The notes: a model not told the origin generated them from the sequence alone. 64,000 bases of DNA from Siderastrea siderea (GCA_964030785.1 OZ034970.1:42278377-42342376); one strand, 5' to 3'; positions 44,765 through 57,233 are shown, numbered from the stretch's first letter. Translations and numbers: made by a program.

Positions 44765-47190
44765 GGTAGGGGAAGGGCAAAACCTTTGAGGTGAAGTAAA
44801 ATAACATACAGTGTTAATTGCAGGGATTATTCGTGGTTTTAATGGCGTTGTGTGTCTTTCTTACTTATTACCAGTGTTGATACAACCATTAAAAATTGTA
44901 TTTGCTACCCTAGCCTAGTCGTCTGAAACGCAATTCCAACCGTTGTACAAGCTTACAGACATGGTTACTGGTGAGTGGTGCAACAGACGTGGCGCTATTA
45001 TTAACTAGACCCAACTTTAATACGGGGAAACCTATAACTACAAGGGGCTCCCTTTTGTTAATTGACAAGCGGGTATTCTACCTATGATCATTGGTGTCAG
45101 TCTGCTGGTTCTCAGCTGGCACAGGACCGGTACAAGGCACAGTTATATCAGGAGTGAAAGTCAGCTCGTTGTTAAAAGGTTGGATGGAGTTTTGGACAGG
45201 AAGGGTTCTCTCTTCATAACAAATGGGTGCAATCGAAGTTTTTAACTGTGCTCTCTTGTCAGCTGTTTGACTTAGTCTACATTAGTGTGTCCTGACTAAT
45301 GAGTGGGGCTTCTAACAGCACGCCAATGCTGTTTGAAGACTGTGAAATATGGCACGTAACCATGGTAACAAAAAATGAGGTTCTGTTCCTGAATTTCTGT
45401 TTACGAATCTTACTGAGACAGGTTCCCAGTGAGCGAGATCTCTCACAGCAGCCAGCATACTTATCATAATGGATATGAGGATATCATAACAGAAATACGT
45501 CAAACATCTTGCCCTTAAACGTCTGTTACCTCTTTCACGTTCTACATACACCTTAATGAGGACGAAGAGAAGAGTGAGGCTTCCATCGATAACCTGGCTA
45601 ATATTCGGATAGACCACAAGCGAATATAAAACTCACCTGATCCAATTTTTACAAGCGAACCAGTCCCGTGTAAGATAATTTCAGATCCCTTTTTCCCCAG
45701 TCCTCTTTCACTTTTTGGCCACTCTCCTTTTCCTTACCGTGACCCGGCCCCTTGTGCTGCAGCTTCTGCTAGACACTATTCCAAGTTTTGCACGATGGCT
45801 GGGACATATGGTCATTGTATTCAAGCGTTCGTTGTAAAAACTGACTTGTAACTTGTTGTATCAGGCCCGCACCAAGGCTGAAATAAATGCTGCGAGCAAA
45901 TTGGCCTAGTCAAAGCCTTCCCTCCCCCCCCCCTCTTCAAAATACACACTCATGCACATAGATACTAACTCTGTTCACAATGCCACACTTTGTGTCGATT
46001 TCAGTAAAAACGACACCTTTTTGGGGACATCCTTCGTTGACAATTTGCCAAAAAGCTGCTTCCTGTTTGCTTTTTCGCCGACAAAGTTGTTGGCAACATC
46101 CATCAGATTTATAGCATCAGTTTTAAAAAAGTACCCTTAAAGTGACAAGGTTTGTTAAAATTGAAACATTTCGACAGCCAAACTACGAATTTCGGACCTG
46201 TTTTACCTAACCCTCTTAAACGTTTACGTAACTTTTATCACTCGATTGGTGAGATAAAAATAGTTTTGTTCCTTAGACTTGTTTTAAAACGACATGATGA
46301 GCTTAAAGCTTACAGCAAATACACAGCAGTCGCTTAGCTATTAAAGGCATTAAGGTCCTTCACAGTAAAGCTGTACTGCCAGGGTCAAGGTGATATGGGT
46401 GAAGAAAGACATTGGTAAGGAACCTGGGCGACTGAAATGTGCGGTGGGCTAGTAGATTTTTGAAGCCCACTTGCCTGGTGGCTAGTGACTCAACAGATGT
46501 CAAACCCTGTTAAAGGTTGTAAAATAATAAAAGGAACTTTTAGCATCAGCATTTAAGACTATTCGTTTCACATTAATTCGTTTTAATTATATATTTTTTG
46601 GCTCATTTATTGTAATGTTTTTTCAACTTCCAAAACTACTGGGGACTCGAGCCCCCCCCCCCCCCCCCTCCCCCTTCTACGGGCCTGGGTATTCTTGGTG
46701 CATGAAAGTAAGGGAGCAATTGTTTTCAAGCTTTTGATTCGTCTGGTGCTGTAACCACAAACTCCGACAACAAGAAAATGGAACCAACAACAACCGTCTT
46801 CTGTGTAACGAGGCAATTCATGTATGTAAATATGTATGATTTGTGAAAAAAAAAAAAACCGAGGTCCCCCCTCTAAGCCAAAACAATAAGCACAAACTAG
46901 TTAGTCACATCGCAATTTCCCTGATAAAAACGATTTTAATGTTCTGGACTCGACGTTTTGAAGAGGTTTTTAACTTAAGCTAGTACACGTACCCTTTTTA
47001 GCTAATTTTCGTGTTCGAACATCGTTCAGTTTACATGCCTACAACTCACGCCGAGGGGTGACTACTTTTTCTGCATTCTGGCACGGGAGGTTGAGGTGCC
47101 TAAATGTAGCACTAATTTTGTTTCGTATTTTTGGTCCATTACTAGTTCCTCCCATTTCTCGAACCCTGAGCCGTTTAAAAAGAATCAGAG
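44765..47190. other. Spacer of the inverted repeat, no confident gene
   Basis: It includes a 101-codon minus-strand ORF at 45312-45617 with two hydrophobic stretches and a GTAAGA donor-like site inside, of unknown family, and a run of about 17-20 C at 46650-46669. Nothing else is supported. Confidence 0.35.
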
Positions 47191-47331
47191 CAGATTTTGA
47201 TGATGATTTGCATTGCGTGACGCGGCGCTAGATAAAACTCTGGCCACGTTAGCGGCGACATGTGGTGATAAAAACCTTTTTGTGTATTACCAACTAAGCA
47301 ACACTGACCAGCAACTGAACCGTTGAGTAAG

Positions 47332-47517
47332 ATGTCACAGTGTAGAAAGATGTCGAACGTTTTGGAAGAAAGTTTGTTGTTGAGCTGTTCGACCGTTTAC
47401 AATACACTGACCCAGTTGGCGGTGTTCATTGGATGGCATCAAGAGGACCAAAATACGTCGAACGGCAAGAGAATCACTCGGAAATGGCCTCTGGACCTGT
47501 CCTCTACAGCAGATGAG
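47332..47517 (+). other. Exon-like ORF in the right arm of the inverted repeat
   Basis: 62 codons from ATG to a GTAAGA donor, mirror twin of 44415-44609 and transcribed outward in the opposite direction. Between the two arms most substitutions leave the residues unchanged or similar. It could be the first exon of a duplicated gene or of a transposon ORF. No downstream exon was identified. Confidence 0.4.
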
Positions 47518-48404
47518 GTAAGAGCATTTCGAACTGTTTTTCTGTTTGACGTTTTCGATCTCATATGGGTCGAAACACATTAAAATAAGTGCGTGACTCG
47601 CGAATGGAATGTTGCCAAGAAGGGTCAAACAACCTGCATTTTAACGAACTTTGAAAAGCTCTCGCGTCGCTCTCAATCATTTGCCCAAAGAAATTTTTGC
47701 AGCAATCCTGAGAACATCTTTTCTTAATTCAACAGCCAGAAGCTGAATCGATTTGAAGGTTTAGCACATGGTGAAAAATAATGTAATTCACGAAGTACTT
47801 TTCCTGATGAGAAATGTATACTTTCAAAATTAAATTATTTCAAACACAAAGAACAACGCAGTTTCTACCAAAATCAGTTTTGAAGCTCTTGAGACATTGC
47901 TAAAGTAAAATTGAGTGTTTAAAAGACGACAGAGGGATTTGTTTTTGCACGCGAACGCCTCAAATTGATGTCATAATTTACTGCTTCAAATGGCGATTTT
48001 AAGGGAAGTTCGTTATTTGCATTTTTCTTTGAAATAAAAGGATATTTTGCCAAAAAAAGTATCCAGTGATTTTAGTTATACCCTAACCTATCTAACATTA
48101 AAATATGAAAGAAATCGAATTTTCCACCCTTGCCGCGGAATTTTGATTTTGTCTGATTTTTACAGACAGGCGCTCTTAAGTGCGTTATAGAAACAGATCA
48201 ATTCAAAGAAATATAGGATAATATAGGATATTTCCCGAGCTCCATTTCCCGTTGTTGTCATTGCGAAATTGTCTTACCTTAATTTCGACCTCCTCAGTTG
48301 CTTGAAATTTGACGATATTAGTAGTTTCTAAAACAAATTGTCGTTGCCTTTCAACAGTTAAACTTCTAAGAAAATTAAAGGAAAACGAAGCCAAAATTTA
48401 AAAC

Positions 48405-49433
48405 TCAATTTAACCTGTTCAACTGCAAATGATTTTTGTCCTTGGGCACAGCGAAACCTCCTCCTTCCACCTCCAATGGTGCTACAATGGTTTGAGAGTG
48501 GCAGCATCTACATCGAAGAATCTTCAGGTACTCCTTCTGAAAGTTCTTGTTTAGCAGACCGTATATCATAGGATTCAGAGCGCTGCTTATAGTGCCCAAG
48601 AAAGTGTATCATAGGTAGGCCTCACGAGGGAAGATCCATCTCCCGTGAAATGTGTCCACGAGGTCTATCACAAAAATGGGCGTCCAGCACAGATTGAAAA
48701 ACACTACTATCACGAATATTGTGCGTGCCACCTTAATTTCTTCAACGTTTACCGTGGTTGATCCAGTAGCAGTGTTTTGAAAATGGCTGTTGTGACTGCG
48801 AACAGTTTTGAAGATTCTAATATAACAGTAAATTATGACACAGGATGGGATGCCGCCATAAACTGTTACCGAAAAGGTCGTGAATGCACCGCTGTCGATC
48901 TGGAGATAGCAAAAAGTCTTAGAGGGATGAAATACCATTTGAAATCCGCTGAGCATGTAAGGTAATGGACAACACATGCCATATAACCACGACACAAGAA
49001 TCAATATGATGGTTTTCTTTCTTGTAAAATAGCGTCGGTACTTGGCTGGTTTGACGATGCGAAAATACCTGTTCAACGCCATCAAGGCCAACGTGTGAAT
49101 CGAAGCAGCAGCCAGAGTGACAACTATGTATCCTTGGTATTGACAAGTTGTATCGCTAAAAGGCCACCGGGATGTTACTAATACAGAAAGTCCTAAAGGA
49201 CAGGCAGTAAAAGCTCCCAAACAGAAATCTGAGATTGCGAGCGATGCCACGAACAAATTCGGGATTGTCCTCATCCGACGGTTTAAAACCATAACCAAGA
49301 GAGTTATAAAGTTCCCAACAAACGAAAGGAACAAAATTAGCGCATAGGCCCCTGATTCCAGAATAATTTTCGCTGTGCTTCGTGACTGTAACTCGTTCAT
49401 CATGTCCATCAGCTGCTTCTCAGTATGATCCAT
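48405..49433 (-). pseudogene. GPCR copy D, full length with one in-frame TGA
   Basis: 342 codons from the ATG at 49433 (MDHTEKQLMDMMNELQ), second subfamily with a longer tail ending LQLNRLN. NRY is at 121-123 and FNLCWTPIFVIDL and SALNPMIYGLL are kept. Codon 275 is TGA (48609-48611), just after REAYL, at a spot where copies B and F have Ala in YVAY. After the stop the same frame stays open for 67 codons to the expected end. Upstream and downstream sequence resembles that of copy F. Confidence 0.88.
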
Positions 49434-51039
49434 TTTAAAGGAAAAAATTATCCACCCTTTTCTCTTGGATTACGGTTGTCAGTTGGCTAACTGTAACTAT
49501 AACGAAACCGAAATTAGAGCTTGACAGGTATGCAGTGTTTTGATTCGTGCTGAAGATGAAAAACAAATCGGCTCAGCGCGTTAAAGTTGCAGCGGGCAGT
49601 AATTATTTAAAACATTTTCGATGTCTTTACTTTCCTTCATGTTGAATAATAAAAGGACAGATCAAATGAATAAATTGGAGGCTGCCCTTAAACGACATAG
49701 ACTAAAACCCCGCGGGAAATTACGATATCACCCATAGTGAGTATTAACATTTCTTTCTCTACAATATAAACAATTCTTTGCTGATTTTGCATTTGGACAA
49801 TGTGAACAACAAGGTGTAATTAACGCAAAGTGTGTCTGAGGAAAATAAGAATAATTAATAGTTTTCTAGTCTTAAAAGCGCTTGCCGCTAAATAATACGA
49901 AACAAGAAAAACTGAATTGGTGATCGTGTGAACGAAATTCGTTTCTAATGAAACATAAAGTTGTAAGTACCAGAATATATATGTCTATACTGTACGTCCA
50001 AATTATTATCGTATTACGCGAGATGCGTTAGAGGAAACAGGAAGGTCAAGTCGTAGGTTGGGTGGTTTGTCGGTTGCAGTGTCACTGATCGGTAAAGTAG
50101 GAAAAAGCAATTAAGCAGGAAACTGAGTTTGATGAAATCAAGTCGTCAGCTGTGCATTCGTTCAATAATTTTATTGAACAAAATCTATAGAGGCAAAAAA
50201 TCAAACAGTCAAAACAATCTATATTTGTGTCCTCAGTTATTCTTTTCAAAACGGGAAACAGTCTTAATTCCCATTTTTACCGCCATTGTAAGGTCCCTTG
50301 TGAGATGTTTACCCCATCGTGTCTCGAGTGAAATGGACATCAATTATATTTTTACCCATGACCCTTTGTGGGTCGTGACGCACACCGCCTGGAGAGTAGC
50401 CATCTTTTCTGGCACGTGTTGTGTTTAAGCTTACGGTATTTAAAAGGATTGCACTAGCTTTTTGAATAATTTTAAAAACTTTTTTCACTTAAAAGTTGAA
50501 ATCCTGGTTTGAAGCTTTGAAAGGAAAGCGTTCGGGGAGCCGGAAAAGCAACTGTATAATTAAAATGACCGATCGATCGCCAGTTTTGGTCTCGAATTTC
50601 GCCGCCATGAAGAAGGAAATAGGCTATTTTCAACAAGAAAAGCTTTTTTTACCAAATCAGTGGTTTTGTTAGTTTAAACAGATAAATCACGAAACAAGCT
50701 TCGGCTTTTCCTAAGCAATGTCTCCACAAGCCTGACGGTCGACATGGGCTCCTGCCGTGAAGCATTGTTTCGATCTGAGATAGCACATTACAGTCGAATA
50801 GATTCCACTTCTGTTTTAGTCGATATAACGCGTGGTTGCAGATTTCTCTTTCCAGAAAAAAGGGGGAAACAGCTGTTTTCTCTGTAACTGATCAAAACAA
50901 TAATGTGCCGTTGTTAATTTTATTGTTTTTATATGCAAACAACACAAATGGCATTAAAAAGAAAGAAAAGAAAGAAAGAAAGAGGGAAAGAAAGAAAAAG
51001 AAAGAAAGAAAGAAAGAAAAAAATGAGAAAAAGAAGTAA
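49434..51039. other. Intergenic upstream of GPCR copy D
   Basis: No gene supported. It ends in an (AAAG)n-type purine tract at about 50957-51038. Confidence 0.45.
50957..51038. repeat. (AAAG)n purine tract
   Basis: About 80 bases of AAAG and AAAAG units. The Lys-rich and Phe-rich ORFs across it are artefacts. Confidence 0.9.
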
Positions 51040-51060
51040 AAAAGGGAACAGGAATCGGTC

Positions 51061-51395
51061 ACATGACTGAACAAAAAAGGCCCCAAAACCTTGCGAGGTG
51101 TTGCAGCGTTTATTTCCAAAGCTGAATGAAACAATGAAACTGCTTCGAAGTCAACGAAGTAGCACAAGTTTTGGCGAAAACATCTTCTAATTATTGGCTC
51201 TGAAATGCAGTACGTGTTTGATTTTTCTTGAAACATTGCCATAATCATCTCTCAAACCGGGTTGAAACTGTACGATTTCACCATATTAGCTGCGGGAGTT
51301 AAACCGAACAAGTTTGTAATCCATTCAAAAAACGGCGCCATCATGTGCCCGTTTGATCGAACTGAAGACAGAATTTGAACTTGAACAGGTAAGGG
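51061..51395 (+). repeat. Second copy of the inner part of the 33126-34511 element
   Basis: Matches 33270-33620 at most positions ('ctaattattggctctgaaat', 'ttcaccatattagctg', 'tttgatcgaactgaagacag'). It is followed at once by long G and C runs (51414-51430 and 51549-51563). Confidence 0.75.
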
Positions 51396-51600
51396 ACTGT
51401 GCAATAATTAAATGGGGGGGGGGGGGGGGTGGTTGGGAAATGGGTAAAATAAGGCTCAAAATTAAGTCGCACCCCCCTCTCACTAAGCGAAAATTAACTT
51501 TAACCTCCCCTCACCTACTGATACTATTATGGTCAACCCCTCACCCACCCCCCCCCCCCCCCCATCCCCTGCTTCCTCCCTGCATTCGGTTCCCTCATAC

Positions 51601-52130
51601 CTAATTTACGTGTTGGATGTCTTCCTCAGGCACAAAAAGTACTCTAAATGACTCTTCAACGTATGAGTTCTCTCCAACGAAATCACTTGACTTTGATTCT
51701 GAAGTTGTGTCGTCTTCACACGAGTTATGAAATTCTTCACCTTCCAGAACATCTCTGGCAGCATTTGCATGTGCGTGGCTGAGAACTCCTTTAGTTAAAT
51801 CAGCCTTGCTCCCGCTTATCTTGAGACCATGTTGTTTCAATACATTTTCAGCTGGTTATTCGTAAGCGCTTCCACAACTTTTTCATTTTTCCAAGAAATA
51901 TTAGACGGAAGAGCGTTCCTTTCTCTTACTCTTTTTTTCGCCTTTGCGTCCAAGAACTCAAGATGCTCTACATAACTTTTACAGGCAGTCTTGTCTAGGC
52001 TTTACTGGGAACAGAACTCTTGCAAAGACCTTTCTTCTGGAGGAGGACAATTTTCTCTCGTTGAACAATTTCTTTATCTGGACACTCGGGAGAAGTTTAT
52101 AAGCTTACTTTGCAAAGTAATCAAACTGTT
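51601..52130 (-). pseudogene. SAP-domain-like ORF relic
   Basis: On the minus strand, a segment near 51980-51845 reads SYVEHLEFLDAKAKKRVRER, then WKNEKVVEALTNNQLK, then after a one-frame shift LKQHGLKISGSKADLTKGVL (51840-51780) and an acidic tail ending at 51601. The LKxxGLxxSGSKADL pattern fits a SAP helix-turn-helix DNA-binding motif. Stop codons and the shift show it is broken. Its place beside repeat R1 suggests a transposon ORF. The family name is unknown to me. Confidence 0.5.
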
Positions 52131-52261
52131 CATATTTACATAGATCAGTTTATTGCTATTAAAGTCAAAAGTTGGTTTTCCATTCTCTTTAATGATAATA
52201 CAATGTAGGCTATCCTACACTGGCATCTTTCTTTTTCATTGAATGACATTATAGTGTCAGG

Positions 52262-52650
52262 GCCGTAGCCAGACTTTTCTGATAACCGAGGCAATTGCGA
52301 AAGCGCCGAAGGCGCTAGCTTTCAGGGGGGTCCGAAATCTAGACGCTCAGAAATGCCATTTTAAGCGTTTTCCTGGTGGTATTTTTCCCCAAACATAATC
52401 AAAATACAAACTAACTTTAACCGCATTCCTGGTGCCAATAAAGTAGAACTGTTTTAATATATAGTAGAGGCATTCCTTTCCTACTGCTTGACAGACAGGA
52501 AAATCTTATTAAATAATCAGCCAGTGTAGAGATCAAAGCACCTGGAGTTGAAATTTTCCCAGTTTAGTTCCATTGTAAGCAAATATACTCTAATAGCTCT
52601 AATAGCTCTTCTACCACTTTTCCAGTTGTCAAAAAGAGTGAAAAAAGTAA
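52262..52650. repeat. Dispersed repeat R1, copy 2
   Basis: Partner of 1-430, preceded by 'cagggccgtagccagac'. It lies between the SAP-like relic and a fragment matching the 33126-34511 element. Confidence 0.8.
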
Positions 52651-52930
52651 TGCCCCCTTGGAGACTTTGGAACACAGAGCTACAACGATTGCAGGTAGAC
52701 CAGTGTCAGTTTTGCGTGGTATAGCCGAAAAATGTCGTCCTTCCTCTCTTCTTGGTAGTTTTTTCAGAAAGTTTAAGTTTACTTGTTATGATTGCTTCTT
52801 GATTTTCGTTGTGACTCGCAATATAAAATGAGTGACAGTTACTATTCAATGCTTCTGTCCCATTTTACTGTGTTTTATTTCATGTCTTGTCTTGATATTT
52901 CGTAGTGGAAAGCCTTCCTGATGAAACCCT
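52640..52930 (+). repeat. Fragment matching 33950-34220
   Basis: The shared text includes 'tcatgtcttgtcttgatatt' (against 'ttatgtcttgtcttgatatt') and 'gtggaaagccttcctg'. With 51061-51395 it brackets R1 and the SAP-like relic, so the larger transposon may have inserted into, or be a longer form of, this element. Confidence 0.7.
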
Positions 52931-53089
52931 TCATTCAGTAAAATTTTAATGATCGACGCGACGACAAAAGAAACTATAAATTGTAAACACAACGCTAAAT
53001 GCCTTAAAAATTAAATAAGTTGCGTACTACCTCGGCTACGCCTCGGGAGTCCACAACATTTTAACGGCTAGATGACGAAAATCGTGGGA

Positions 53090-53760
53090 AATTTGTTAAA
53101 TTTCCAGTGTTTTGAAAATTGTGGTTGTGAGTGCGAACGGTTTTGATGATTCTTACATAGCAGTAGAAGATGAGGCAGATTGCAAGACCGACATTAACTT
53201 GACGCCGAGACCAGGAATACAACACTATCATTCTCAGCATAGCAGATAAACTTGGAAGGATTAAACACTATTTTGTGCCCACTAAGCGTGTTAGGTAATG
53301 GATAACACATGGCACACATCCATGACACAAGAATCATTATCGTGGATTTGTTTCTGGTGAAGTAGCGTCTGTACTTAGCTGGTTTGACAGTTTGAAAATA
53401 CCTGTTCACTGCCATCATAGTGAGTGTTTGAGTCGAAGCAACAGCCAGAAATACAGCCATCTATCCTTGGTATTGACAAGTTGAATCGCTAAGAGGCCCT
53501 GGGATGTTGCTAATACGCAAGGAACACACAGAGAGCCCCTAAATAGAAATCCGAGATAACGAGTGTTGCCACAAACATATTCGGGATTGTGCGGATCCGA
53601 CGGTTAAAAACCATGACCAAAACAGTTACAAAGTTTCCAACAAACAAAAAGAACAAAAAACTGAATTGCGAAAAAGCCTGATTCTAGGACGGCTTTCGCT
53701 TCGCTCCGGGTCTGTAAACTCTTCCACCATTTCTGTCAGTTGCTTTTCTGTAGAATCCAT
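53090..53760 (-). pseudogene. GPCR copy E, truncated and multiply damaged
   Basis: Starts with ATG at 53760 (MDSTEKQLTEMVEE), with several frameshifts in TM1 and TM2. A readable block (53460-53194) covers TM3 to the second loop, including MAVNRYFQTVKPAKYRRYFT and the TM4 segment. It breaks again before TM5 and ends near 53090 at the edge of the 51-53 kb repeat block. TM6, TM7 and the tail are missing. Confidence 0.8.
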
Positions 53761-55150
53761 TTTCAGGAAATAAATCATCCATCCTTTCCTTCTTAGAGGG
53801 TGCGCTGTAACTAAAAGAAAATCGAAACCTGGTATAAGCAGATGTTTTTATTCTTCTTGAAGCTGACGGATCAGTCGGTTAACATGTTGAAGTCGACCTT
53901 TAAATGTAAAAGAGTACTCAGTCCATTGGGTACAACGTATTACTCGTTACAGGTGGTTATTCAAATTGTCTGCTCATTGTACTTGGCTCGTAACCCATTT
54001 TAGCCTCATACCCAAACGTATGATCTTTAATTTAATTTGAATCTGTTCAACCTTTTAAATGTGGAAAACTAAATGTCCACCAGCACCGCGGTGCTAATTC
54101 TAAGTTTGAGCATTTAAACTGTTGTTAATGTTCTCTGCATGTGGTTTATGTCAAACTCATAACTCATTTGTCACTGGCTTTGTTATCTCAAGGTTTCAGT
54201 TATTGGGCAATAGTCTGGGGGCAATGTCTAACCGGAAATAGTTATTTTGTTACCCTCTAAACCTGTATGACAAAGCTCCCAGTATTTTTCCCCTCACGCT
54301 TCCATGTGATCTCGGCATGCAATCACCAGTTAGTAAAATCCCCTTGTCTTGTGACCCTGTCTCAGTTGTAAGCTACTCTTCAAGCAAGGTTGTTCTTTGC
54401 TTTTATTCCTTATACAGAACCTACTGCACAGCCATATGTAGGTCTGTTTTTTCTCCTTCTTCTTACTGTGGGGTGATTGTATTCCCCCACTTCTCGATCA
54501 GGCTAGCAGTAGGCTCACACAATCGTGGCAGGGAAGTGCACCCTAGGCTGCACTTTTCCCACAGTAAGTGCTATAGCCACCCTGGGAAATAGGTCCGGAT
54601 CTCTTCCAGGATGGTACCATCGTACCATCTGACCTATTGTCCTCCCAGAAGGGCACCCCTCTTCTGGTCCATCCTATGTTACACCCTAACATGGGTTCCC
54701 CTAGAGACGCCGCTACTCTAGGGGAGATAGGCTCTGCCTTTCCTGCCACCCAAAGTTTGCCACAATAATCAATTTTTCTCATTGTTTTCCTGTGTCCACC
54801 CAGCATGGGGGGTAAAGTCCAATATTCCCCCCCCCCCTTTAGTGCAACCAAGGGATTTTAATTATAGCTGCGAGCATCATCAAAATCCGCCTCTATGTTT
54901 TTGACGTGTATTCCTTACAGTAGAAACCGCAGGGACTCATTAATCTGAGTTAAATTGGCTTTCTCAATTAAGTCGTGGCTACTGGCTAATGATATGAGAA
55001 ACCAATTAAAAAAAGAAGAGATCCGGATATTTGTTAATTTTTTTTATGAAAAAAGTGATGTTTGAATGACAAACGAACTATTTGCATATATCCTCTTTCA
55101 GGTTTTAATGTCCGGAACTTAAAAATGGACAGTACCTTAACCTTAAGATT
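53761..55150. other. Intergenic, no supported gene
   Basis: A 102-codon minus-strand ORF (54543-54851) is rich in Gly, Trp and Pro and spans short internal inverted repeats ('gtaccatcgtaccatc'). It resembles repeat sequence more than a gene. Confidence 0.4.
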
Positions 55151-55152
55151 TC

Positions 55153-55237
55153 ATTGTAATTGACGGAAACATCCGCGGAAACATAATTGACGGAAACATC
55201 CGCGGAAACGTTCATTGTAATTGAAGGAAACATTCGC
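55153..55237. repeat. Three-copy minisatellite 'attgacggaaacatccgcgg'
   Basis: Two near-perfect units and a third with changes ('attgaaggaaacattcgcgg'), spaced by short linkers. Confidence 0.85.
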
Positions 55238-55418
55238 GGACTTTTTGCCTTTTACATATTAATAGTTATTGTTACTTCAGAAGAAACCTGTGGTAGTCAT
55301 AAGATATCCGCTGGCAGTTCGTATTTTGGGTTGTTTATTTATCGGTTGCAGTGTCGAACTGGATGCATTTGGTACGGAGAGAAAATTAGGAATCTGTCGG
55401 AAAAACATAAGTTAAAGT

Positions 55419-56582
55419 CATATGGAGGGGGACATGGGGATTTGCGGTGTTGCGGTGCCGCTAATTTTTTTTGTGCGGTGTTGCGGTGAATAAAATCCCA
55501 TCTCGCGGTGTTGCGGTGATCTCAAATCGTACGGTGTGCGGTGTTTTTGATTTTAAACCTGCGATGTTCGGTGAAAAAAATTCTTGCAGACCCTTAACGG
55601 TGTTGTGGTTTATTGTTTGACACATTTGACCGACTTACCCTTGTCGAGTAACTGTCAAAGCCTGTTTATATTCGTCAAACCGTCGATTATCACCCTTTTT
55701 TGGAAACAAACGTGGTATCAAATCTGTGTCAAGCAGTCAATACCAGGCCATTTCCGTTTTCATTTATAAGTAACTTGACCATTGCTACGCGGACTGTCAG
55801 GGATCCTTTCAGCCTCCTTGTGTTTCAAGGCGCTTGGTCAAACGGCTGCAACATGGAAGAGGTCGAAGAGGTCATTGAGCCTACAACAGAGTGCATAATC
55901 GACTGTGTCGCTTTTTTTTATGAAGAGGGAAAGGGGGGGGGGGGGGGAACTACCGGCATAAAAACAAATTTAGGTGTCGGATCAACAGAAGTGAAAAGTG
56001 CCTGACGAAGCTCAGAGAACCTATTTGGTAAGTTCGTAACACGCTACCTTGCATTCTTTATATCTGCGCGACTGAAAATAGAGTTCTTAGAGAGACGCCG
56101 TCTATTTGTTTAATAGACGATGAAGGAGCGCTATCATCCCAGAAAACATTAAAACGCGAAACTATAAAGCAAGTGAGTTCGTGGCAACCACGACCGCGCT
56201 AGTCAGCGGGAACGTTTTATACCTTTTCATCTTTGTCGTCATGTACCTACGACAAAATGTTGGCTACAGCAGGAATACAGACATCATCAGTATCCGCGTG
56301 ATTTACGTGCAGACCACAAGGTGAAAACAGTATGGCTTTGTGTTTTGTATCTGTTGAGTGGAAAATTGCTGAAGTAATAACATTTGTTTAAATGAAAAAT
56401 ATTACATCACGTGCGGACGTTTTCCCTTTTCCAAGAAGCTTTTTAGATCATTTAAATCGTAGGACAAAAATTGAATTGCGGTGTCAGTGTTTCGTCAACT
56501 TTTTTTGCGGTGATGCGGTGTTCGTTATTTTTTTTCTGCGGTGTTGCGGTGTCGACAGTCCCCCAATGTCCCCCTCCATATG
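55419..56582. mobile_element. 1.16 kb element with 'tatggagggggacat' inverted ends
   Basis: The 15-mer TATGGAGGGGGACAT at 55421-55435 is exactly inverted at 56566-56580. Just inside both ends are GCGGTG/TTGCGGTG repeats, in the same direction rather than mirrored. The interior includes a G run at 55936-55948 and no recognised protein. Superfamily unclear. Confidence 0.65.
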
Positions 56583-56983
56583 GGTATATCTTGCGGTAGA
56601 CTTCAACTGTCAGCACTTAATTCGTTTAATACTTGAATAATTTTAGTGTTAGAAATGTACAGATGCACTTAATACCCTTTTTACATGACTTAGTCCGCCG
56701 GTTCATACAAGTGGAAACAGCGTCCAGTTTTCAAACACAAACCTGAACACCTTTTACATAATTTTATTTACGGTGTAAAAAAACTTTTATTGTTGTTAGA
56801 GCAGGAAGGAACATTGACTATCTACTTTTTCTAGTCTAGGAGCAGTCTTTCCTTATGTTAAAGAATAGTCAAGAGCGCTAAGAACACGCGATTGCGCGCG
56901 GATGTAGACTGCCTCATTTAGTTGTAATACGCGAGCGGTGGCCTCCTTCAAGTTTACCACACGCCCGTGAAATGTCCATGTGG

Positions 56984-57233
56984 CAGCCTACCCAATCTCG
57001 TACCCAGAGTCCTCAGGCTTCCTGGTCAGCGGGCGGCGCCAGGAGAGACTCTGGGATAATGGAATTGTTACCGCAGGGATCCTGCGGTTAACGGTTCTTA
57101 GTTTTGTTACAGTGAACAGCCCAGAACAGCCAAAACAAAAAAAATCACATTTTTCCATTACCCCAGAGTCTCTCCTGGCGCCGCCTGCTGACCAAGAAGC
57201 CTGAGGACTCTGGGTACGAGATTGCAGCCTACC
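56984..57233. mobile_element. 232-bp MITE with 9-bp target duplication
   Basis: The element at 56993-57224 has inverted ends of more than 50 bases ('caatctcgtacccagagtcc' at the left, mirrored at the right). CAGCCTACC flanks both sides (56984-56992 and 57225-57233). The 9-bp duplication points to a Mutator-like origin, as for 1088-2654. Confidence 0.85.

Larger units (their letters stand above)
43762..48179. repeat. 4.4 kb inverted repeat, arms about 0.9-1.0 kb
   Basis: The left arm (about 43762-44760) is the reverse complement of the right arm (about 47195-48179), with matching text such as 'gtttagcacatggtgaaaaa' on the right and its complement on the left. The outer ends both show TTAAGAGC. 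The spacer of about 2.4 kb (44765-47190) is unique. A foldback transposon or an inverted segmental duplication would both fit, and no target duplication is obvious. Confidence 0.8.

Noticed and set aside
54543..54851. 102-codon minus-strand ORF as a gene
   Set aside because: No recognised domain, odd composition, and short internal repeats.
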